From DSFT01 sp032249175 (GTDB lineage Bacteria; Hydrothermota; Hydrothermia; LBFQ01; DSFT01): a stretch of 7,421 bases of DNA. The first letter of the stretch is position 1; every line of letters starts with the position of its first letter. The stretch is taken from NCBI GenBank assembly GCA_032249175.1, contig JAVVGK010000077.1:1-7421 (forward strand). The letters run 5' to 3'. A program made the translations under genes and the position numbers. The notes under the pieces were generated by a model. The model did not search any database. It worked only from the letters and a program-made list of their open reading frames with translations, and was not told the origin of the DNA. Positions 1 to 4,970 of the stretch are shown in pieces.

Positions 1-537
1 TAACCAAAAATAACATCCTTTATATTCGGCACTTTGCCCGTTAATAAACTCAAAAACTTCACTATTTCTATAATGTAATAAAGCAACAGCATTAGCAATA
101 CTTTCCTCAATAACTTCACCATGAACACTATTTTTACTATCTAAATAAGCATGAACAAGCTCATGAATTAGAACAAATGGAAATAACTTATCACTCTTTA
201 TCCTTTCAGGACAAATATAAATTGAAGAATTTTTATAACAAGCTAATGCTGAATAAACCTTTGTTTTACACCTTTGTAATCCTTCCCAGATTTCTCCTAA
301 AACTTTATCTATATTTTCAGAATTTACCTCTTTAGGAGGATTTTTCAAAGAATCTAAGCAGTCTCCTTCATCATCATATCCCTTTCTTGGAGGACAAATT
401 TTATCCATAGTTTCTTCATTTACAAGATAAAATGAAAGCTTTGGAACAACACTGCCAAGATATGTTAGCCTTTGAAAAGTTTTCTCAAAAAGCTCCCTTC
501 CTACTACAACCTTGCTATCTATATTCTCTATCTTCAT
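1..537 (-). CDS. Putative HExxH zinc metallopeptidase, C-terminus outside the window
   Basis: This is the last visible gene of the minus-strand Cmr operon, open through base 1, so 179 N-terminal residues are seen and the C-terminus is missing. The clear motif is PFVLIHELVHAYLD: H125-E126-x-x-H129 is a zinc-binding HExxH with a hydrophobic lead-in. The segment GEVIEESIANAVAL follows, where E144 or E145 could be the third, gluzincin-type ligand about 16 residues downstream. No signal peptide or membrane segment is seen, so the protein is probably cytoplasmic. It has several cysteines (for example near residues 48, 60, 91, 100 and 109). The start ATG at 537 has an AGGAGG site 7 bases upstream and lies 14 bases after the stop of the CARF gene, so the two are co-transcribed. 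I do not recognise the family. A protease in a type III CRISPR operon could be an ancillary effector, but that is inference. No CARF or SAVED sensor is visible in the part present. Confidence 0.7.
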   Translation of the reverse strand, partial: MKIENIDSKVVVGRELFEKTFQRLTYLGSVVPKLSFYLVNEETMDKICPPRKGYDDEGDCLDSLKNPPKEVNSENIDKVLGEIWEGLQRCKTKVYSALACYKNSSIYICPERIKSDKLFPFVLIHELVHAYLDSKNSVHGEVIEESIANAVALLHYRNSEVFEFINGQSAEYKGCYFWL

Positions 538-544
538 GGCTCTT

Positions 545-550
545 CCTCCT
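545..550 (-). promoter_or_regulatory. Shine-Dalgarno site of the metallopeptidase gene
   Basis: AGGAGG on the minus strand, 7 bases before the ATG at 537. It fixes the start of the partial peptidase gene, which is otherwise supported only by its open frame. Confidence 0.8.
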
Positions 551-551
551 T

Positions 552-1367
552 TTAAAAAACTAAATTTCTCAAAATAAACTTACCTTTGCTTGTTATTTTC
601 AATCTATAAACTTCTTTATCCCTTTCAATATCAACAAGACCATAAATTTCAAGCCTTATTAGTTCATCATTATATTTATTAAAAAGGTTTTTAGCATCTT
701 CTCCACTTATAACTTCTTCTTTTGATAATGTTTTTAAAATTTCTATTTCTTTCCCCTTTGGCAAATAAAATAGTTTAGGAAGAAAAACAACTTCATTAAA
801 TTCTTCATTCATATAATATATATCGCAATTAAGTAAAAATCCCGCTAAGGCACAAGTTATAACATGTGCTTTAAGCCCTCCTGTTGGATTAAAATAAACA
901 TAATATCCTTCATTCAACTTCTTATTAGCAATTGAAATTAATCTATCTAAAAGTTCAACTATTCCTTTTTTAAATTCATCCTTTGCATATTCTTCATCAA
1001 ATTGAGCCTCAAAGAAATACCCTGAAACTTCATAAGGATTATAAAGTTTTATACCTATTTCTTTTAAATAACTTTCTATTGCTCTTCTTGCAAGCTCATT
1101 TGAATTTGTATTTGTTCCAAAAAGATAAACTTCAATATTATCGTAATTTTTGCCTTCAATAACCCTTAAAAGTGTGTTTAACTCAGCACAACTTTGCCTT
1201 GGATTTTGTCTTATAAAGTCTTTGAGTTTTTCAATTGTTTGAGGATTTTCCAAAAGAAGCTTCCATTTATTTTCATCAGCAATTTTTATATCACTTTCAA
1301 TGACATTTTTTCTTTGAGCATTTGTTATAAGTGAAACCCCCGTGCTTACTATGTGAAACTCCTTCAT
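552..1367 (-). CDS. CARF-wHTH protein, likely Crn1-type ring nuclease (APE2256 family)
   Basis: A 271-residue protein with an N-terminal CARF domain and a C-terminal winged helix-turn-helix. CARF signatures are VSTGVSLITN at residues 7-16 and NPTGGLKAHV at 160-169, typical of the Cas_APE2256 group. The winged helix spans about 207-271 (EILKTLSKEEVISGEDAKNL onwards). No HEPN, PD-(D/E)xK or other effector domain is present. This architecture and length match Sso2081/Sso1393, Crn1 ring nucleases that cut cyclic tetra-adenylate and switch off type III signalling. S12 and K166 fall where Sso2081 has its active-site S11 and K168. The likely role is degrading or sensing the cyclic oligoadenylate made by Cas10; a CARF transcription regulator is the alternative. 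The start ATG at 1367 has an AGGAGGT site and overlaps the stop of the preceding nucleotidyltransferase gene (ATGA). Confidence 0.82.
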   Translation of the reverse strand: MKEFHIVSTGVSLITNAQRKNVIESDIKIADENKWKLLLENPQTIEKLKDFIRQNPRQSCAELNTLLRVIEGKNYDNIEVYLFGTNTNSNELARRAIESYLKEIGIKLYNPYEVSGYFFEAQFDEEYAKDEFKKGIVELLDRLISIANKKLNEGYYVYFNPTGGLKAHVITCALAGFLLNCDIYYMNEEFNEVVFLPKLFYLPKGKEIEILKTLSKEEVISGEDAKNLFNKYNDELIRLEIYGLVDIERDKEVYRLKITSKGKFILRNLVF

Positions 1368-1924
1368 AATTTAACCTCCTTTTTAACTTTTTTGAACCTT
1401 TCTATAAGGTTTTCTTGTAAAACACTTTCAAATTCAGAAAGCCATTTTAAAATATAATTTTCATTTATTTTTTTGTTTTTCAAGAGAATTGACTTTACAT
1501 CTTCTAAATCCCTTTCTCTCCCTGCTATAATTTTGTGAATTATCAAATCTTCAATTGAAGCATAATTTACTTTAACTTCGTCAACTTTAATTTTTTTTAC
1601 TCTTTTTAATGCTTCCTTTTCGTAATTTGAAAACGAGAAAATAAAGTCAATTCTAATTTTAGTTTTTTCGTCAATAGTTGGAAGAACCATTGTTTCTTCA
1701 AGGAATTTTTTATAATTCTTTGGAATAATTTTTAAGTTGAGTTCTTTTATAATTTTTTTTAATTTTTCAAGACCATTTATATCTAATCCAATTGTAATAT
1801 CAATATCTTTGGTCATTCTTGGTTCTCCATAAATTAAAACTGCCTGTCCACCAATAATCATATATTTTATCCTATTTTTCTTTAAGGCTCTTGCTAAATT
1901 TTTTATTAGCTCCTTTAATTCCAT
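1364..1924 (-). CDS. AbiEii/DUF6036-like nucleotidyltransferase
   Basis: A 186-residue protein with a minimal nucleotidyltransferase core. GGQAVLIYGEPRMTKDID at residues 25-42 gives the GG and the two metal-binding aspartates D40 and D42. RIDFIF supplies the third acidic residue, D93. The later segment SIEDLIIHKIIAGRERDLEDV (about 123-143) is the K...R-DLEDV helix pair common to AbiEii-like and DUF6036 proteins. Members of this fold act as toxin or antitoxin by transferring nucleotides to tRNA or protein; which applies here cannot be read from the sequence. The ATG at 1924 follows a GAGGG site. The gene overlaps the 79-residue gene upstream by 53 bases and its stop overlaps the CARF gene start, so the three are translationally coupled. 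The pairing with the small upstream gene suggests a two-gene module. Confidence 0.8.
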   Translation of the reverse strand: MELKELIKNLARALKKNRIKYMIIGGQAVLIYGEPRMTKDIDITIGLDINGLEKLKKIIKELNLKIIPKNYKKFLEETMVLPTIDEKTKIRIDFIFSFSNYEKEALKRVKKIKVDEVKVNYASIEDLIIHKIIAGRERDLEDVKSILLKNKKINENYILKWLSEFESVLQENLIERFKKVKKEVKL

Positions 1925-2111
1925 TTATCGCCCTCGCATATTTTATATCAATTTCAATACCTTTGAGAATATCATTTGTAGGGAATTTACCAATTTCCTT
2001 TGCGAATTTATAAAGTTCATTAAGTATAAAAAACTTTTCCTCAATATCAATTTTTGAATTTTTTATAAGTTCCTTTTCAAAATTTTCAAGAAGCTTTTTA
2101 TTTTTTATCAT
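1872..2111 (-). CDS. Small partner protein of the nucleotidyltransferase (possible antitoxin or toxin)
   Basis: A 79-residue, lysine-rich protein, predicted mostly helical, with no membrane segment. The most distinctive part is DILKGIEIDIKYARAIN (about residues 47-63). As far as I recall, small genes with a similar D-x-L-x-GIE-x-DI-x-x-AR motif precede AbiEii/DUF6036-type nucleotidyltransferases in other bacteria; that is memory of the family, not a search. Its ATG overlaps the cmr5 stop (ATGA) and its last 53 bases overlap the nucleotidyltransferase gene, so all three are read as one unit. The tail after residue 63 is encoded in that overlap and may be variable. The function is unknown, and antitoxin or toxin partner is inferred only from context. 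No strong Shine-Dalgarno is seen, so expression probably depends on coupling to cmr5. Confidence 0.65.
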   Translation of the reverse strand: MIKNKKLLENFEKELIKNSKIDIEEKFFILNELYKFAKEIGKFPTNDILKGIEIDIKYARAINGIKGANKKFSKSLKEK

Positions 2112-2464
2112 TCATCTATTTCCACTTCAACTATTCTTTTAAGCCAATTGGCAATTGCTAAAACTTCCATAGTCGCAAGACGAAGGGTTTGAAAGTCAGT
2201 ATTTACAAGCTCTTCAAGAGCATCACTCTGAATAATTTTTCTTTTTATTAGCCATTCATTAACCACTTTATAAACATCCTCTCTTTCTTTCTTTGACTTA
2301 TAAAAAGCAAGCGTGGGAATAAGTCCATTACTAACAACAAAAGAAGGAAGCCTTTTAGCGCCAGTTTCAAATTTATCAATTTTATCTTTATTATTTGTTT
2401 TTTTTATTTTCCTGACCTCCTCAATACAAAAATATGCCCTCTCCTGTTCAAGCGTTTTTATCAT
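2108..2464 (-). CDS. cmr5: Type III-B CRISPR complex small subunit Cmr5
   Basis: A 118-residue all-helical protein, the usual size for Cmr5. Family features are the N-terminal TLEQERAYFCIEEV, the central KRLPSFVVSNGLIPTLAFYK and the C-terminal LRLATMEVLAIANWLKRIVE. Cmr5 forms the inner helical filament of the Cmr effector complex and stacks against the Cmr4 backbone along the target RNA. The ATG at 2464 is chosen because AGGAGGT lies 5 bases upstream. An in-frame GTG at 2503 would add 13 residues unlike the family's N-terminus. In most Cmr operons cmr5 directly follows cmr4; here a nucleotidyltransferase/HEPN pair separates them, and cmr6 does not follow. The stop overlaps the next gene's start, so the operon continues without a break. 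Confidence 0.9.
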   Translation of the reverse strand: MIKTLEQERAYFCIEEVRKIKKTNNKDKIDKFETGAKRLPSFVVSNGLIPTLAFYKSKKEREDVYKVVNEWLIKRKIIQSDALEELVNTDFQTLRLATMEVLAIANWLKRIVEVEIDE

Positions 2465-2469
2465 GTTTG

Positions 2470-2476
2470 ACCTCCT
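2470..2476 (-). promoter_or_regulatory. Shine-Dalgarno site deciding the cmr5 start
   Basis: AGGAGGT on the minus strand, 5 bases before the ATG at 2464. It lies inside the longer open frame that begins at a GTG at 2503, so it supports the shorter 118-residue product. Confidence 0.8.
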
Positions 2477-2492
2477 TTTACTTTTAAACTTT

Positions 2493-2750
2493 TCATAATT
2501 CACCCTCCTTAACCATTTTTTTAACTTTATTTATAAAGTTTTTCATTTCTTCTAAAAAATCAACCATGTTTTTTAAGTCTTTCTCTTCTATGCGATAATA
2601 TTCGTGAGCTATTAAATTTCGTAAAAAAACAACTCTCTTCGCTTTTTCTAATTCTTCCTTATTGATAATACCATTTTTATTAAGAATTTCAAAAATTTCC
2701 GAATATGTAGAGTGCTTCTCAAACCTTAATATATTTTCTTCAATCTTCAT
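2493..2750 (-). CDS. hepT: HepT-like HEPN ribonuclease toxin, short form
   Basis: An 85-residue protein matching the C-terminal part of HepT (DUF86). TYSEIFEILNKNGIINKEEL aligns with the conserved region before the active site, and RNLIAHEY at residues 44-51 is a perfect Rx4HxY motif (R44, H49, Y51). In studied HepT/MntA pairs, HepT is an RNase and the motif tyrosine is AMPylated by MntA to silence it. Typical HepT is about 130-145 residues. Here the first helices, roughly 50 residues, are absent, and the space upstream is occupied by mntA in another frame, so there is no hidden N-terminus. The protein may be a natural minimal HEPN or a degraded one; the intact motif argues for selection. An AAGGAG site lies 8 bases before the ATG, and the start overlaps the mntA stop by 11 bases. 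Confidence 0.8.
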   Translation of the reverse strand: MKIEENILRFEKHSTYSEIFEILNKNGIINKEELEKAKRVVFLRNLIAHEYYRIEEKDLKNMVDFLEEMKNFINKVKKMVKEGEL

Positions 2751-3120
2751 TTATAATACTCCTTTTCATGGCTTCAAAGCTTCTTGCCCTTTCATGAAAT
2801 TCCTTTAAAACCTTAAATTTTATTTCCAGCAAAATTCTTTCATCTCTGACATATAACTCCTTTCCAAACTTAAAAACTTCAAACTTTATATGTAAAGGTA
2901 ATCTATGAAAAAGAACCATGTCAAGTTCTTGGGAATACATACTACCAATTTCGCATTCGTCTTTTTCATTAGGATTTTTTAAAATTACGCATATATCAAT
3001 ATCAGAAAGGGGATTATTTTCTTTCTTAGCATAAGAACCAAAGAGATAAATTGCTATAACATTCTTATTCTTTCTAATTTTTCTTAAAATTTTATCTAAA
3101 TTTTCAATTTTTACCAACAT
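2740..3120 (-). CDS. mntA: MntA-like minimal nucleotidyltransferase (antitoxin of HepT)
   Basis: A 126-residue protein of the usual MntA size. LFGSYAKKENNPLSDID carries the GSx10DxD motif (G28, S29, D40, D42 from this start), and ELDMVLF gives the third acidic residue near position 67. In known pairs MntA transfers AMP from ATP to the Rx4HxY tyrosine of HepT and neutralises it, and the adjacent gene here encodes that motif. The ATG at 3120 is preferred: it overlaps the end of cmr4 by 17 bases and gives the usual spacing to the GS motif. A GTG at 3141 is possible. Neither has a Shine-Dalgarno, so translation is likely coupled to cmr4. The position between cmr4 and cmr5 is unusual and ties toxin control to effector expression. 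Confidence 0.87.
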   Translation of the reverse strand: MLVKIENLDKILRKIRKNKNVIAIYLFGSYAKKENNPLSDIDICVILKNPNEKDECEIGSMYSQELDMVLFHRLPLHIKFEVFKFGKELYVRDERILLEIKFKVLKEFHERARSFEAMKRSIINED

Positions 3121-4252
3121 TGCTTTGTTGATGATTAGCACTTTGTCCAGAAGATTGTTTATTACCCTCGTTAAACTTAACCCTTACATAACCTTTTCCT
3201 GTTGTCTCATCTCCTCCGAGTTGAAGAAGGGAATTGTCTAAAAGGTTTCTAAATTGTTCTAATATATCTCTTTTGTTTTGGGAATCGGCCACAAAATAGC
3301 CGTTCTCATAAGATTTCTTCATTCTCTTTTCAATCTCATCCTTTATTTTATTAAATTCTCTCTCTAATCTTGAAGCTTTCTCTTTGTCTTCCTTATTTTG
3401 AGATTGTTTTAAATTTTCAATCTCGCCTTTTATTTGAATTTTAGCACTATTCCAATCTATTCCACTAACATAAGTTTTTAAAAACTCATTATATAGTTCT
3501 TTCTCAATTCCAAAATATGGGTCTGTTATAAAAATTAAGGAATAAAAAACACTTTCAGAAGGAATTAACTCCTCTGAAAATAAAGCCCCTTCTTTAACAG
3601 TTCCTTTTGTCTGGTCTATTCTTATTCTTGTTCTTATTTCAACTGCATAATTTACAAAATCTCTAAATACATTATCGGAAACAATAGCAAGATGATTTTC
3701 AAGATTTAAATCATTTTGATGCACAAATCTTTTTAAGAATTCAGCTAATTCTTTGACTTCATTTTTAACTTCTGCTTTAAAAACAAATTCTTCAAGAGCA
3801 ACTTGATTATTATCTATCCTCAAAACACTGCTATTTGAAACTAAAACTTTATCATCTGAAACATCAAAAATTTGAACATTTAAGTTAATTCCAACTGCGT
3901 TTAAATCCTCCTTAAACCTCTTTAAAACAAATGGGCAAGTAATCCAGGCAAAAACCCCCTTTACAGACCTAACAGGATAAAGTAAAATTTTAGCATCAGT
4001 TATGCTTATACAACTTGCGAAATCAGAAGAGCCATCCTCTGGACCGAAAATTGTTTCAACTTTATCCTTATCATTCCACACTCTTGAAGCCAAATCCCTT
4101 ATTACCCCCTTTATTCCACTTGACCAAAGAACTGGAAAAGAAGTATGTCTTTCTCTTTGAACAGGCAAATCTACATAACTTACACTTTGACCTGCTCCCA
4201 TATGTATAGGTGTTTCCGCATAGAATGTCAAAATCGCACTTTTCTTATACAT
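3104..4252 (-). CDS. cmr4: Type III-B CRISPR backbone subunit and target-RNA nuclease Cmr4
   Basis: A 382-residue RAMP protein. The N-terminus AETPIHMGAGQSVSYVDLPV followed by QRERHTSFP is the Cmr4 signature, and D28 in VDLPVQRE matches the catalytic aspartate (D26 in Pyrococcus Cmr4) that cuts target RNA at 6-nt steps. Further family blocks are SSGIKGVIRD (45-53), IFGPEDG (68-74), LYPVRSVKGVFAWITCP (91-107), LFSEELIPSESVFYSLI (224-240) and LQLGGDETTGKGYVRV (343-358). Cmr4 is usually about 290-300 residues. The excess lies in a charged, coiled-coil-like stretch at about 265-318 and an S/N/Q-rich tail after 360. The ATG at 4252 has AGGAGGT 8 bases upstream. It is the first gene of the operon; cmr2 and cmr3, which often precede cmr4, are not in the window. 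Confidence 0.95.
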   Translation of the reverse strand: MYKKSAILTFYAETPIHMGAGQSVSYVDLPVQRERHTSFPVLWSSGIKGVIRDLASRVWNDKDKVETIFGPEDGSSDFASCISITDAKILLYPVRSVKGVFAWITCPFVLKRFKEDLNAVGINLNVQIFDVSDDKVLVSNSSVLRIDNNQVALEEFVFKAEVKNEVKELAEFLKRFVHQNDLNLENHLAIVSDNVFRDFVNYAVEIRTRIRIDQTKGTVKEGALFSEELIPSESVFYSLIFITDPYFGIEKELYNEFLKTYVSGIDWNSAKIQIKGEIENLKQSQNKEDKEKASRLEREFNKIKDEIEKRMKKSYENGYFVADSQNKRDILEQFRNLLDNSLLQLGGDETTGKGYVRVKFNEGNKQSSGQSANHQQSNVGKN

Positions 4253-4260
4253 CTCATTTC

Positions 4261-4267
4261 ACCTCCT
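4261..4267 (-). promoter_or_regulatory. Shine-Dalgarno site of cmr4
   Basis: AGGAGGT on the minus strand, 8 bases before the cmr4 ATG at 4252. It is the strongest ribosome site in the window and supports this start. Confidence 0.85.
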
Positions 4268-4390
4268 ATTTAAAAAAAACACCAAATTTTAAACCTCATT
4301 TTAAAATTTTAAAAACTATGAAAAATCAATAATTTTAAAAATAGAATTTAAAAAACTATTGAAAATACTAAATTTCCAAATTCCAAACTT

Positions 4391-4396
4391 ATTATA
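4391..4396 (-). promoter_or_regulatory. Possible -10 element of the Cmr operon
   Basis: TATAAT on the minus strand, followed by about 130 bases before the cmr4 start. No convincing -35 hexamer lies 16-18 bases upstream (an AT-only TTAAAA at best). In DNA this AT-rich a TATAAT can arise by chance, so this is a candidate only. It is the best match in the region between the divergent genes. Confidence 0.3.
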
Positions 4397-4424
4397 AAAA
4401 GCGAACTTTAAAATTTTAAATTTT

Positions 4425-4607
4425 TAAATACTTTGTCCAATAAATAGTGTTAAATAATTGACTATCAATAACTTATAAAAATTTTAAGAAATTACTGAAT
4501 TTATCGGGGGTTTTTTGAAGGGGGCGAAAGTAAGCCTAAGGCTTAAATATAGGGTGGGCAAAATGAAGAAAAATAAATAATTTCAGAATTATTGGACAAA
4601 GCATTTA
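4425..4607. repeat. Inverted repeat pair, 18/19 bp, spanning 183 bases (possible MITE or paired operator)
   Basis: TAAATACTTTGTCCAATAA at 4425-4443 is the reverse complement of 4589-4607 except for one base, with 13 bases in a row perfect (4431-4443 against 4589-4601). Beyond the outer ends both arms run into similar TTTAAAATTT stretches with a small length difference. The arms enclose 145 bases that contain the G-rich island. The layout fits terminal inverted repeats of a small non-autonomous element. It also fits two copies of a regulator site facing the two divergent operons. The flanks share only TTTT, which is not informative as a target duplication. No transposase is present. Confidence 0.6.
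4531..4545. repeat. Short palindrome TAAGCC-TAA-GGCTTA
   Basis: TAAGCCTAAGGCTTA has 7-base arms around a single central base, or as RNA a 6-bp stem with a 3-base loop. No T-run follows on either strand, so it is not a standard terminator. It lies within the G-rich island between the inverted-repeat arms and could be a regulator site or a small RNA hairpin. Confidence 0.5.
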
Positions 4608-4631
4608 TTTTATCCTTTAAAATTTCAAAAT

Positions 4632-4970
4632 ATGACTTTGGGAATAAATGGAATTCTTGGTTTATCGTTAATAGTTATGGACCTTTCTATAAAAATTACT
4701 TTAAGTTTTTCAGGTATAAAAACATACCCTGATTTTGGACTTTTTTATGTAGGAATAATAAATGTCTTTTTTGATTTGTTAAAAAATAATCTTGATAATT
4801 TAACAAGAAATTTAGCCTCAACTCTTTTAATTATTTCTTTAATTTATCCGATATCAAACATTCTTGAAAGCATGACAAATTTAAGTTTTTTTTCAAAACT
4901 TGAAACGGGAGGTCTTTGGAGCTTATGTGTAGCGATAATCGTAATAGTTCTTTCAAAATTGAAAATTTAA
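4632..4970 (+). CDS. Small multi-pass membrane protein (perhaps a diverged LspA-like protein)
   Basis: A 112-residue hydrophobic protein with about three membrane segments: near residues 3-28, about 67-81, and 93-108 (LWSLCVAIIVIVLS). I do not recognise it with certainty. The spacing and the fragments MDLSIKI, YPISNILES and LWSLCVAI loosely resemble the D-x-x-S-K, GNLIDR and FNxADxAI blocks of signal peptidase II (LspA), but both catalytic aspartates would be lost (NILE for NLID; no D in the last block). At 112 residues it is also shorter than the usual 150-160, so an active LspA is unlikely. The ATG at 4632 lacks a Shine-Dalgarno. A TAAAAT at 4618-4623 could place the transcript start almost on the ATG. 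The gene overlaps the SdhE-like gene by 46 bases, suggesting coupled translation. Confidence 0.5.
   Translation: MTLGINGILGLSLIVMDLSIKITLSFSGIKTYPDFGLFYVGIINVFFDLLKNNLDNLTRNLASTLLIISLIYPISNILESMTNLSFFSKLETGGLWSLCVAIIVIVLSKLKI
4907..4913 (+). promoter_or_regulatory. Shine-Dalgarno-like site for the SdhE-like gene
   Basis: GGGAGGT lies 11 bases before the ATG at 4925, inside the upstream membrane-protein gene. The spacing is long, but it is too close to the alternative TTG at 4916, so it favours the ATG. Confidence 0.45.

Larger units (their letters stand above)
4253..4631. other. Gene-free divergent intergenic region
   Basis: About 380 bases separate the divergent cmr4 operon and the plus-strand genes. 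I see no credible gene here. The part next to cmr4 (about 4270-4425) is almost pure A/T with many AATTTTAAAA-like runs. The part next to the plus-strand genes holds an inverted repeat (4425-4443 and 4589-4607), a G-rich island (4505-4558) and a short palindrome (4531-4545). Both promoters should lie here, but none is clear. Confidence 0.8.

Noticed and set aside
2313..2498. Plus-strand open frame opposite cmr5, 61 codons
   Set aside because: It lies entirely antisense to cmr5, has hydrophobic low-complexity content and no ribosome site. It is a shadow of the real gene.
2465..2503. Longer cmr5 product starting at the GTG at 2503
   Set aside because: The strong AGGAGGT directly before the ATG at 2464 and the family N-terminus both support the shorter form.
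4015..4209. Plus-strand open frame opposite the start of cmr4, 64 codons
   Set aside because: It is antisense to the conserved N-terminal part of cmr4 and shows no family features.
4531..4550. Palindrome as a Rho-independent terminator
   Set aside because: The stem is short and no T-run follows on either strand. It also lies upstream of divergent genes, not at a gene end.
4564..4581. Five-codon frame MKKNK after a GGGTGGG stretch on the plus strand
   Set aside because: It is too short to support as a gene or leader peptide, and there is no attenuator-like structure after it.
4431..4601. Inverted repeat as CRISPR repeats
   Set aside because: The two copies are inverted, not direct, only 13-19 bases long, and unrelated to the 29-base unit at the right edge.
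4536..4604. Minus-strand 22-codon frame starting MLCPIILKLF in the intergenic region
   Set aside because: No Shine-Dalgarno, and its start overlaps the inverted-repeat arm. Such length is expected by chance.
4592..4623. TTGGAC and TAAAAT as a plus-strand promoter
   Set aside because: The 20-base spacer is too long for a standard sigma-70 promoter, so it was not listed as a feature.
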